From the NCBI GenBank assembly GCA_000969725.1, contig JXSR01S029293.1: a stretch of DNA of 26,673 bases; one strand, written 5' to 3'. Positions 20,701 to 26,673 of this stretch are shown one piece after another; positions within the stretch are counted from its first letter, which is position 1; the number at the start of each line of letters is the position of its first letter. A program made the position numbers and the translations under genes. The notes beneath the pieces were generated by a model. It was given only the letters and a program-made list of their open reading frames with translations, did no database searches and was not told where the DNA came from. Source of the DNA: Ophiothrix spiculata. Its lineage: Eukaryota; Echinodermata; Ophiuroidea; Amphilepidida; Ophiotrichidae.

Positions 20701-23700
20701 GAATCTGTTGGCAAGGGAAAGCCTTCAGATATGCTCATTTCAGAGCCATCACAATCTGAAAGAGGTTATCTGCTTCTAAAACTGTTGGCAAGAGGCAGCC
20801 TTCAGTGAATGGCTCATGCGAGTCATCAGTGGGAAGTGACGGCCCACATGTCTTTATAATAATATTTGTCCTGAAGAAGTCAGAGCTACTCCTGACGAAA
20901 GCTTGACAGTTCAAAACTTGTCTGACGGCGAACCCAATTATAACTCTATATGTAATTCAGTACATTACTCACAGCAAACACAAAAAGTTGTGTTGAGAGT
21001 CGCCCATCATTCAAATTGCAGGAATGCAATTGCGAAAAAAATTAAAAAAAAACACAAAAAAGAGAGACCTTAATATAAAGCCTTAATACAGAAAACAGAC
21101 AAAAATCACAGAAATAAGTAGTATATCACGGATATGGAAATTCAAATTTAAAGCAATGCTATAAGATTTTGATCAAAAATAGTTTATAGTAAAAACAGCA
21201 TAAAATGGAGGAATGTGACTATCTAAAAGCGTTTTCAAGTGTATTTTGTGAAAAAATTGTTTTGCCACCACAAATGGATAAAAAGGACATGCATACTTTC
21301 CATACTAATACATGTAGAATTAAATTCGGGATCCCAAATTTAATTAAACAAATGGCCATAACAGAAAAAGTAAGCATCTTTGAGCCAAATCGTTTGGCGG
21401 GTTTTCAAATATACGAAAAACAAGCCCAATAAGCCTAAAAAATGAAAAGTCATGGGTGACAGGGGGTACTTCATTTTTAACACATTATAGTATTGTTTTA
21501 ATTCCAGAAGTTCATGATCGGTCGATGTATATTTAGGTCTAAAGAAACATTATCAATCTAGTCGGAAACCAAATACACTGGAATGGCATGTGAAACCTTT
21601 GGAATTTACAAGAATTCTTGGATAAACTTTGACAAAATCAATGGTGAAACACTATTTTCATGATTTTATGTAAATATCAGTTAATATTATGGTGTTTTTA
21701 TATGTGATTTTGAGTAAAAAAAAAATTGTTCAAAGCATATAAATACTTTTATATGAATTTAATTTTCAGTTACAAACTTAACAGAGCAAAAGCGTTTCCA
21801 AAAATGATGGGTTGACACCAACCTTAAGGCTGGTGTAGACCTTCAAATGGCATAAACCATTTTTGTACTCTAACTCTCAAACTAATTGAATAAGCCATAT
21901 AAACGTATACATTTCTAGAAGCGGATTTTTACCCTGAAGATGATGATGATATCGGTTTTTGACCGGCAAAAAATGCCAAAAAACACATTTTTGCCCAAAC
22001 GATTTCTGGAAAGCCTAACTAAAATTTTCATTTGCGAAACTTTTTGCTTTTTGGAATCTTGAAACAAATGTCTAGGAAGGGTTTTCTCAAATTTTTGATT
22101 TTAATCTTGGTTTTTTGAAAAATGCCAAAAATAGGTCAAAAATGTAAAAAAATGACACCGCTGCCACCAAAATGGCAATTTTCCAAAAAGCAAAAAGTTC
22201 AAAATTTCGCGAATGCAAATTTTAGTTAGGCTTTCCAGAAATTTTTGGGCAAAAAATGAGTTTTTTGGGCATTTTTTGCCAAAATTGACATTTTTGGTCA
22301 AAGACTGATATCATAATGTTCAGGGTAAAAATCCGCTTCTAAAAATGTATACTTTTATATAATTTATGCAATTAGTTTAGGAGTTAGAGTACAAAAACGG
22401 TGTATACGCCATTTGAAAGTCTACCCCAGCCTTAATACAATGATGTATGTAAATGGGTATAAGTTGCACCACATACTTGGGTTTGATACTTGAATTGAAA
22501 GGTGGACATCTTTTTACTTCCAAAATGGCCCCTGAAATAAGACCTTAAACCAGTATTTTCTATACACTCAAAAAATCTACTGAGAATTGCAAAAACAAAT
22601 GCTAAAAACAACTTTCCTTAAATACCCACCTTTGATGTTGGGTAGCTCTGTAGGAACCTAATCTTCTCGTATAACTTGACATTATCCGATCTCAGATTAT
22701 CCACCTCATTCCGTAGAATCTGAACTTGCTGTTGCTGTTCACGACTTTCCTGGAAATTCATACAAAATTTACATCACATTCAACCAGTATACGTTGGTTT
22801 AGCTTTAAATCACATAGTCATGTGAGTGAAAGAAAAATGTAACTGTAATAGCTGCTATTTTTCATTAATTTGCATTGCACACTGTATAATGTCCAGTCTT
22901 CAGTCAGTGGGAAATGGTTCTTCAGGTTACACCTAAGAGCCACTGACATACAAAAAAGGAATTTTGAATGATTTTTCACATTCTGTTTAGTGTTAAATAA
23001 ATATTGCACATGGCACCCATAGCAGATACGACTTTCTTGCACTCGCATGACGATATATCATCTTAAACATAATATAACATATAAATGAACTAGCTTGAAC
23101 TAGCCTGGCTAAATTCCACATGTAAAATGATGAAGAAACATGTTGTATATTTATAGGTTAATAAATGCGCATTTCATACGCGAGTGAAATGAGTCAAAAT
23201 CAATGCATGCATGGTCAATTTTGAAGCATCCCATTCCGAGGCCCGTAGGGGCCGAGTGCATTGGATAGCAATAAAAATTTACCGCAAGTGCATTGACTTT
23301 GTCTCATTTTACAAGCAAAATGGAATGCAAACTTATTAATCTAATTCATGCACGACAGAAAAATTATATTGTATCTTTTGTGAAAAGAAATAAGGCCTTT
23401 AATATGATTCTCAAAATCCAAAACTTCACTGAACTAAATAAATAATCACCCGACAAAAACAATGAAACATTCATACGCACTAAACGCCCGCCACGCACAC
23501 TGGAACGCAACAAGGGCAGTGCATTGTTTAAGATCCACTGCACTCCGCATACTTTATATTCTTGCGTTCTGATTGGCTAGGTGACACGCGGAGTGTATGA
23601 ATTATGAATCAAAAGTTGTAAATTTAGCTTTAATTTCTGTCAGCAAGTTTCAAGAAGATTATCATAATTGACCCTTAAAGAACTTTAAACATAAATCTTT

Positions 23701-25741
23701 AAAAAATAATAAGGGGTCGATTTCAGTAACATTTAGCGATGATTGCTAACCCCCGTTCTGATCGCTAACTCCAAAAATGACCGCTGAATTGTTAAAAGTA
23801 CTTGCTATTTAGCGATCATTTTTGGACTTAGCGATCAAAACAGAGTTAGCGACCCTTGCTAAATGTTAGTGAAATCGCCCCAGGTCTACTCACAGCCTTC
23901 AGTTTGTAATTGTACAGTGTAAATCTCTTTCATTGACTATAGATATAAAGAGTGGAACAGACTACATCTATTTGACAGCTAACACAGCCCATCACCACCC
24001 GCCCCAATCCCTCTCAACCCACCCCTAGCCCAGTCTACTCACAGCCTCTAGTTCCTGATTTCGTAGTCTGAATCTTTCTCTCTGACTAGACACAATGGGT
24101 AGTAGTGATTCTGCTGCTCCAACCTCTGTGTTACTTGGTTTCATCACTGCAATTAAGAAATGATCATTTTTTATTAATTCATTTCAGATTTCTTTCTTCA
24201 AGATAGCTCCTTCCAAACAAAAGAAAAAAGATTATTATCTGATTGATACGTGATATTCATAGATTTGATGCTAAATTGATAGGTGTGTTCCTAAAGGAGG
24301 GAAAGAAACATGAAGTTTTGTCTCGTTTAATAAGTTTCACATCATAAGGTCTTGGTTTTAATAGAATTTTTTGCAAATGTTGCTTTTTTTGGTGAGGGGA
24401 GCGTGGCCGAGTGGTTAGAGCATTGGACTCATAATCAAATGCATTCGTCTGTCGTAGGTTCGAGTTCTGGGCTTGGTACGTCTCCTTGTTTCCTTAAGCA
24501 AGAAACTTTACTCTACTTGCTCCGTGCTTCGGAGGGCATGTAAAGCCGTCGGTCCCATCTGAAGTGTTCCTGACACACTCTCGGATGTAAAAGAATGACA
24601 AGGGCTAAGCTACGGCTGTTCGAAATAAGAGTAGGGGAATCCTCCTCGGTACCATGACCGTATGTCAAAATACATCATCTACTATAGGACCAGAGTGAAT
24701 AGTCACTATACCTTCAAAAGTATAGGACCAGAGAGCTCATCTAGATGCTGAACAGGCTTTGATGAGAATAAGCATAGAGTAAAAGTAATATGAAGATAAA
24801 GGACTTAATTGTCTTATGTTAAATAGCCACAATATCAGTTTGAGTTACAACAAGTTTGTTTGATAGATCAAAAAGAAGTAAATCATGCTGATGCCTGTTA
24901 GTACATGTGTATGCATAATCACAGAATACAAATTATACAAACAGAGCATTATATTTACAAAGTAAATGCTGACACCCCACAGGTTTAAATCTTTAGTCTT
25001 TTGAGGGATTCCTTGGTATAAAGACAACATGTCATATAAAAGTGTGTAGCTTATGATTGGCTGACATACGGCAAAACTAGACAGAGAAATATGAAACCCA
25101 TCATATTGAATCACAGCGCTATAGACCTTTTCAAACAGCGATCGGAAAACTTCGGAAAACATGGTCACGTGGCACGGCAGTTGCAGTTGGCAGACGACAA
25201 TGAAAACAAAATTGATAGTACCGCAAAAGTGCATGATAAAAACGGCAACGTTCATCATTGTTGGAAACATACTGTAGAAGTGTCGAACTTTGTCAAAAGA
25301 TGAGGCACTGAGGTACTGTTTATTTCCGGAAACGATCGGAAAGCTTTCGGGTATCTTCGGAAAAGATCGGTTTGAAAAGGTCTATAGTCAGAACCTACAT
25401 GTTTCTCATTCTATGACACTGATATGTTAAGCCATACTTGAAGACGAATATTTCTTTTATGGCTGATCAAATATCAGTCAATATTTTGTCCACCATGTCA
25501 AATGTGGATTTGTAAAATCCTGATGCCATTTAAATATATTGATTGCCCATATAAAAAGAGAAAATTCAACTTCAGGTGTGAAATAACTATGTGTTACTGG
25601 TGTCTTGAAATGAAAAACATGTAGGCCGTGTTTTGATGTGATGGGTCACATATATATCAAACACAACTTACCAGCCACTTCGGTATCTTTGATAACTTCT
25701 GCAACAATTTCAGCTTCTGTGTTTGAAGGTGTGGCTTGACC
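14706..25741 (-). CDS. CASP: CASP (CUX1-locus Golgi coiled-coil membrane protein), 3' six exons
   Basis: The exons, in reading order, are 25741-25672, 24146-24043, 22749-22630, 20258-20115, 16797-16652 and 14799-14706. They join in frame (phases 0,1,0,0,0,2) to give 225 residues and a TGA. The order of blocks matches vertebrate CASP: SQRERFRLRNQELEA, then VDNLRSDNVKLYEKIRFLQS, SSQYEERLDPFNSFSRKER, RKYMSLSPFDKATLSM, NKIARTIALFYLLFLH and HKFHENE. CASP is a tail-anchored Golgi protein with a long cytosolic coiled coil. It works with golgin-84 in tethering for retrograde transport within the Golgi. The single membrane span keeps the Tyr and His known to be conserved in CASP membrane spans. In vertebrates CASP shares its 5' exons with the CUX1 homeodomain protein by alternative splicing. 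Those shared exons and any Cut or homeobox exons are not in this window. The lumenal tail after HENE is His/Gly-rich and longer than the human one. Confidence 0.95.
14824..15103. mobile_element. MITE with TCATGTGAGTGCAAGAA ends, copy 1
   Basis: The left end tcatgtgagtgcaagaaggt then tgtatctgc, and the right end gcagatacgactttcttgca then ctcacatga, are inverted repeats. The centre has gtcagtggttcttgaaatgg twice in tandem (14909 and 14943), followed by an inverted copy (14972-14996). A second family member is at 22818-23050. The left end lies 25 bp upstream of the CASP terminal exon in transcript sense, so it supplies part of the acceptor region. The minus-strand open frame at 15061-15405 overlaps this element and the following repeat-like DNA and is not a gene. 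Confidence 0.8.
15104..16079 (-). other. CASP intron, left part
   Basis: Includes a stretch around 15300-15420 with gacgaaaacccacccatcaa and ataccaaaaattg words. Related words recur at 18990-19030 (gtgaaaacccaccccaaaag), which suggests a dispersed repeat. Further right it is AT-rich and ends in an aaac/aaat microsatellite beside the gap. No exon is supported. Confidence 0.4.
16042..16079. repeat. AAAC/AAAT microsatellite at the gap edge
   Basis: aaataaacaaacaaacaaac then aaaataattaataaataaat runs straight into the gap. It probably contributed to the assembly break. Confidence 0.8.
16080..16179. other. Assembly gap of 100 N
   Basis: Exactly 100 N, a conventional placeholder, so the real size is unknown. 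It lies inside the last CASP intron, between a microsatellite and a large palindrome. No CASP coding sequence is missing, because the exons on each side join in frame. Confidence 0.95.
16211..16607. repeat. Large near-perfect palindrome containing a SINE-like remnant
   Basis: The left arm (16211-16395) and right arm (16435-16607) are inverted copies with few mismatches, separated by 39 bp. Each arm contains gtgggtttgatccccggtct, which resembles a Pol III B box, preceded by aattagcccagggatgttg, which resembles an A box but stands too close. It may be an inverted pair of a decayed SINE. The arm end lies 44 bp past the donor of the CASP membrane-span exon, so the intron RNA would form a long hairpin. 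Confidence 0.85.
16652..16797 (-). CDS. CASP: CASP exon with the membrane anchor
   Basis: 146 nt, acceptor cctcag, donor gtaagt, phase 0 in and 2 out. It encodes GRIVLANKIARTIALFYLLF then LHVMVFLVLYKMAYTSACKR and DMAEDCVN. About 20 hydrophobic residues with FY and LH inside form the single C-terminal membrane span. Arg/Lys lie on the cytosolic side and Cys residues on the lumenal side. This matches vertebrate CASP closely. Confidence 0.95.
16852..17296. mobile_element. MITE with TGTGACCCGTCATATCGAAAGG ends
   Basis: The left end tgtgacccgtcatatcgaaa then ggtaccttaagg, and the right end ccttaaggtatcttttgata then ttacgggtcaca, form inverted repeats of about 32 bp around a 445-bp element. No coding capacity is seen. 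Its left end is 55 bp upstream (transcript sense) of the CASP membrane-anchor exon. It shares an internal 21-bp word (16933-16953) with the MITE at 3086-3291. Confidence 0.85.
17320..17476 (-). other. Possible cassette exon or decayed exon (unproven)
   Basis: On the minus strand, attatttcag precedes 17476 and gtgagt follows 17320, giving a 157-nt exon-like unit. It is open in the one frame read in phase 0 from the acceptor (VTILGIKSAQAHYRRAKKQI and onward, with a hydrophobic end AIGLLCECSLLGRFIW). Inserting 157 nt between the CASP exons on either side would shift the downstream frame and lose the membrane anchor. It has no resemblance to known CASP sequence. It may be chance or a poison exon. 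Confidence 0.25.
17490..17642 (-). mobile_element. tRNA-derived SINE, minus orientation
   Basis: Read on the minus strand it starts ggggagcgtggccgagcgga then tagagcacagg, a Pol III A box. An anticodon-loop-like cccataata follows, then ggttctaggttagagccc as the B-box region. A tail with ttgtttccattggcaagaaa corresponds to ttgtttccttaagcaagaaa in the SINE at 24395. The missing CCA, weak arms and attached tail argue against a functional tRNA. Confidence 0.75.
17643..19037 (-). other. CASP intron, mostly unremarkable
   Basis: Contains a small hairpin at 17890-17965 (caaattgggtac paired with gcacccaattt, then aaattgggtgctttc) that uses the same words as the 3541 and 11931 MITEs. A lone gatacaccctgta end lies at 18878-18891, followed by a stretch with gtgaaaacccaccccaaaag. 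The short open frames are without motif. No exon is supported. Confidence 0.4.
19038..20082. mobile_element. Foldback element, TA target duplication, arms of about 185 bp
   Basis: CAGGGTGAGTCAAAATAAAG at 19038 and its complement ending 20082 are flanked by TA (19036-19037 and 20083-20084). Arms 19038-19222 and about 19893-20082 match imperfectly throughout, for example gaaatcggtcaaagcattc against gaatgcattggtcaatttc. The 670-bp centre contains a 79-residue frame (19601-19840) with no recognisable transposase motif. The terminus is shared with the element at 1001-1960. The right end sits 33 bp past the donor of a CASP exon. Confidence 0.85.
20115..20258 (-). CDS. CASP: CASP exon with the SSQYEERLDPF block
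   Basis: 144 nt, phase 0 both ends, acceptor atccacccag, donor gtaagt. It encodes SSSRHDDTESRYSSQYEERL then DPFNSFSRKERQRKYMSLSP and FDKATLSM. This is the most conserved block of CASP and is nearly identical to the vertebrate protein. It lies on the cytosolic side just before the membrane anchor. Confidence 0.95.
20528..20830 (+). repeat. Tandem repeat of about 110 bp, three diverged copies
   Basis: Copies share acattagaggttaggggcaa, cctacttttgtg, ctgttggcaagggg and agccttcag, with an agagcca word closing each unit. They start near 20565, 20669 and 20757; the third has lost its first part. A partial unit (ggcaaggggcagcctagcat) precedes them at about 20531. Open frames here arise because the unit is free of stops in one frame. 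Confidence 0.75.
20866..20935 (+). repeat. Retroelement-like 3' motif with hammerhead-like core
   Basis: CCTGAAGAAGTCAG, then agctactc, then CTGACGAAAGC gives a 5-bp stem GTCAG/CTGAC between CTGAAGA and GAAA, the arrangement of a hammerhead ribozyme core. There is one extra A before the stem, and I find no good stems I or III, so activity is doubtful. Similar CTGAAGAAG..GAAA sequences are common near ends of Penelope-like and other retroelements (from memory). It directly follows the 110-bp repeats and may belong to the same element. Confidence 0.35.
21828..22431. mobile_element. Foldback element with TTAA flanks, arms of about 230-260 bp
   Basis: Flanked by TTAA at 21824-21827 and 22432-22435. 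The ends ggctggtgtagaccttcaaa and tttgaaagtctaccccagcc are inverted, and symmetry continues through gagttagagtacaaaaacgg-like, aagcggatttttaccctgaa-like and aaagcctaactaaaattttc-like blocks to about 22060 and 22170. TTAA suggests a piggyBac- or Kolobok-type non-autonomous element. The reverse frame at 22101-22301 is a by-product of the arms. Confidence 0.85.
22630..22749 (-). CDS. CASP: CASP exon, coiled-coil end
   Basis: 120 nt, phase 0 both ends, acceptor tttccag, donor gtgggt. It encodes ESREQQQQVQILRNEVDNLR then SDNVKLYEKIRFLQSYPTSK. The helix continues from the previous exon. NVKLYEKIRFLQSYP corresponds to the human NIKLFEKIKFLQSYP, the last coiled-coil turn before the linker. Confidence 0.95.
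22818..23050. mobile_element. MITE with TCATGTGAGTG ends, copy 2
   Basis: Same family as 14824-15103: tcatgtgagtgaaagaaa at the left, gcagatacgactttcttgca then ctcgcatga at the right, and agtcagtgggaaatggttct then tcagg in the centre. It has one copy of the central word instead of two. Its left end is 69 bp upstream (transcript sense) of a CASP exon. The 76-residue minus frame lies wholly inside it. Confidence 0.8.
23158..23342. mobile_element. MITE with TTAATAA ends and internal inverted repeats
   Basis: The left ttaataaatgcgcatttcat then agtgaaatgagtcaaaatca then atgca is matched in inverse by the right tgcattgactttgtctcatt then ttac to gcaaacttattaa. It is about 185 bp. The centre has cgaggcccgtaggggccgag. 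Confidence 0.6.
23343..23712 (-). other. CASP intron stretch with a GC-richer dispersed fragment
   Basis: Around 23480-23600 is a fragment with cccgccacgcacactggaac and ttgcgttctgattggctagg. The words gtgcattg and cactccgcat..gcggagtgt form small inverted pairs. It is probably an old repeat; no exon is supported. Confidence 0.4.
23713..23881. mobile_element. Hairpin MITE, TTAGCGATC-rich
   Basis: The ends ggggtcgatttcagtaacat then ttagcga, and tgctaaatgttagtgaaatc then gcccc, are inverted. The arms extend to the middle with repeated gcgatcatttttgg and tgatcgctaact words, about 80 bp per arm. The right end lies 13 bp from the decayed exon copy. Confidence 0.8.
23894..23942 (-). pseudogene. Decayed duplicate of a CASP exon 3' half
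   Basis: gtctactcacagccttcagt at 23884 parallels gtctactcacagcctctagt at 24033, an offset of 149 bp, with recognisable similarity for about 58 bp, including the gtgag donor. In the exon's reading frame it gives SQ, then a TGA stop, then KRFTLYNYKLKA, against SQRERFRLRNQELEA in the parent. The stop and substitutions show decay. Confidence 0.7.
24043..24146 (-). CDS. CASP: CASP exon with the SQRERF segment
   Basis: 104 nt, acceptor aattgcag, donor gtgagt, phase 1 in and 0 out. It completes a Val codon and encodes MKPSNTEVGAAESLLPIVSS then QRERFRLRNQELEA. The second part matches the human segment SIISSQRERFRARNQELEA and starts the last coiled coil. The first part is a less conserved linker. Confidence 0.95.
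24147..24394 (-). other. CASP intron stretch without feature
   Basis: AT-rich sequence with nothing supported. Confidence 0.4.
24395..24690 (+). mobile_element. tRNA-derived SINE, plus orientation
   Basis: The head is ggggagcgtggccgagtggt then tagagcattgg (A box), an anticodon-loop-like actcataatc, and gtaggttcgagttctggg (B box). The body continues with ttgtttccttaagcaagaaa and ctttactctacttgctccg, a central word typical of several invertebrate SINEs (from memory). It ends near a gtcaaaatacatc tail. The right border is approximate. The 63-residue frame across it is not a gene. It is the same family as 17490-17642. Confidence 0.8.
24691..25118 (-). other. CASP intron stretch
   Basis: tataggaccagag occurs twice (24684 and 24721) as a short direct repeat near the SINE end. 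The 141-residue minus-strand frame at 24845-25270 is the longest in the window but has no recognisable domain, has no splice fit to CASP and runs into a MITE, so I do not call it a gene. Confidence 0.4.
25119..25387. mobile_element. MITE with CTATAGACCTTTTCAAAC ends
   Basis: ctatagaccttttcaaacag then cgatcggaaaacttcggaa at the left pairs with ttcggaaaagatcggtttga then aaaggtctatag at the right; 269 bp. Extra ggaaacgatcggaaag words lie just inside the right end. The 70-residue plus frame at 25091-25303 lies within it and is not a gene. Confidence 0.8.
25388..25671 (-). other. CASP intron stretch without feature
   Basis: No repeat, exon or RNA gene seen. Confidence 0.4.
25672..25741 (-). CDS. 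CASP: First visible CASP exon (linker before SQRERF)
   Basis: 70 nt, acceptor tttgattttcag, donor gtaagt, phase 0 in and 1 out. It encodes GQATPSNTEAEIVAEVIKDT then EVA. This is a weakly conserved linker; it is assigned to CASP by splice phase and position, and its TPSNTE resembles the KPSNTE of the next exon. Earlier exons lie beyond the right edge. Confidence 0.75.
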
Positions 25742-25767
25742 CTGAAAATCAAATCAAATTTAATGCT

Positions 25768-26162
25768 TAGGCCTCATAAAAAAAACAAAGTTGTTTCTTG
25801 TCCCCTCCCTCCTCACTCTTTGGTGCCGCACCACCTTTTTTTTTTTTGCGCAAAAATGCTAAAATTATGTTAAAAATTAAGCCAAATCGTTCAAATATCA
25901 AGACCCCGTTTTCCTCTTTAAAGGATTCTTTTAATTTTTGATGTTTTAATGTCGCAACTGTCGTCAAACCAACATCTATCTATATCACATCGAGTTAATA
26001 AACAGCAACTGAATGTGCATTATTAAACATATACCAAGGGTAAACCTGGATTGCTCAGGCTCTCCCCAACCTTATTTTTAAAAAAAAAAACACCGCCCTC
26101 CATCCTCACATTTTGAGAAACCTTCAGACGAGAAACAACTTATTTTTTTTATGTGGCCTTAT
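25768..26162. mobile_element. MITE with AGGCCTCATAAAAAAAACAA ends
   Basis: The left aggcctcataaaaaaaacaa then agttgtttcttgtc, and the right gacgagaaacaacttatttt then ttttatgtggcctt, are inverted. The inner words ccctccctcctc and accctccatcctcaca-like lie in the same relation to the ends. About 395 bp. The left end is 27 bp upstream (transcript sense) of the CASP exon at 25741. The 66-residue minus frame is a by-product. Confidence 0.75.
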
Positions 26163-26673
26163 TATTAAATCTTAAAGATGCATGAAAACCAAAGATGATA
26201 GAAAATTGGCAAATTAGCAAACACAGTTACATGACAATGATAATGCAATTTCTGGACTAGCTCATACAAAGACTGCACTGCAAAGGTGGTTTCAGACTAG
26301 CTGTCACAACTGCAGTGTGTAACTACAGCAGAAAACCATGTGTTTGCAAAAGTTTCAAAATCAAGTTGCTTAAAGAGACTAGCCTAGATTCCACTTAGAA
26401 TTAAAAACTTATGGAAATGCTTTAAATAAAGCTTAAAAGTGTAGTAATATCTAAAAATGTACAGAAATGTACACAGAAATGGCTCAAATTGACAGGGAAT
26501 CACTAGGAGATTGAATTTGGTCGCATATGGCCATTTTGATTTCATACGGCCACAAACAATTTCACATGGATTTACTGAATCCAAAATAGTTTCTGCTAGC
26601 TGCTTATCGTATTCAGTGAATATTTACCAGCAAGAATCTTAGTTGTTTATTTTGATTCAGAGGATAAAAATCA
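26163..26673 (-). other. CASP intron at the right edge
   Basis: AT-rich, with a ctgcactgcaaag/aactgcagtgtgt partial symmetry near 26270-26320. No exon matching the CASP coiled coil was found, so the next exon is outside the window. Confidence 0.4.

Larger units (their letters stand above)
20259..22629 (-). other. CASP intron with a tandem-repeat region and a foldback element
   Basis: Holds the roughly 110-bp tandem repeats at 20520-20830, the motif at 20866-20935 and the element at 21828-22431. The stretch 20940-21820 is AT-rich, with a 75-residue frame at 21205-21432 that has no recognised motif. 22440-22629 shows nothing. Confidence 0.5.

Noticed and set aside
24395..24478. Functional tRNA gene with CAT-like anticodon loop
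   Set aside because: The A and B boxes are present, but the arms do not pair as a proper cloverleaf and a SINE body follows. A second copy at 17571-17642 has the same head and tail.
24845..25270. 141-residue open frame, the longest in the window (minus strand)
   Set aside because: It has no domain, its composition is that of AT-rich intron, it runs into the MITE at 25119, and it has no splice fit to the CASP exons on the same strand.

Overview
The window is animal nuclear DNA, AT-rich and intron-rich, from a draft assembly (a 100-N gap lies at 16080-16179). It holds the 3' ends of two protein genes that converge tail to tail. The space between and inside them is packed with short inverted-repeat transposons and a few tRNA-derived SINEs. 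No long uninterrupted ORF is real; coding sequence is confined to short exons with good AG/GT borders. The repeat style (many MITE families, tRNA SINEs) and a CASP protein close to the vertebrate one suggest a marine invertebrate, perhaps a deuterostome. That placement is inference.

Gene 1 (+ strand, 610-5833) is the last four exons of a coiled-coil protein that I do not recognise. Its 136 visible residues are charged, heptad-like and end with a stop at 5831-5833. Just behind the stop, an 85-bp-offset duplicate of the end of the exon recreates the same last nine residues in another frame.

Gene 2 (- strand, 25741 down to 14706) is recognised with high confidence as the 3' end of CASP, the Golgi coiled-coil, tail-anchored protein that vertebrates make from the CUX1 locus. 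Six exons join in frame to give 225 C-terminal residues: the SQRERF coiled-coil segment, the SSQYEERLDPF block, one membrane span and a short His-rich lumenal tail. A decayed copy of one exon sits 149 bp from its parent. No Cut repeat or homeodomain exon is visible here.

Region by region: 1-5833, gene 1 with MITEs in its introns, including a 960-bp foldback at 1001-1960; 5834-14705, an intergenic repeat field with a tandemly duplicated MITE block (6886-8178), a pogo/Tigger-like MITE nested in another element (8544-9430), a palindromic array of about 26-40-bp degenerate units (11334-11768), related small MITEs (3541, 10951, 11931, 12306) and a strong hairpin (13705-13887); 14706-25741, the CASP exons with introns holding MITEs, a nearly perfect 185-bp-arm palindrome (16211-16607), two SINEs, a 1,045-bp foldback (19038-20082) and a 604-bp foldback with TTAA ends (21828-22431); 25742-26673, CASP intron with one MITE and no visible exon.

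The most striking general feature is how closely mobile elements crowd the exons. At several splice sites an element ends only about 25-70 bp away. I found no convincing complete transposase or reverse transcriptase, and no new multi-gene system.
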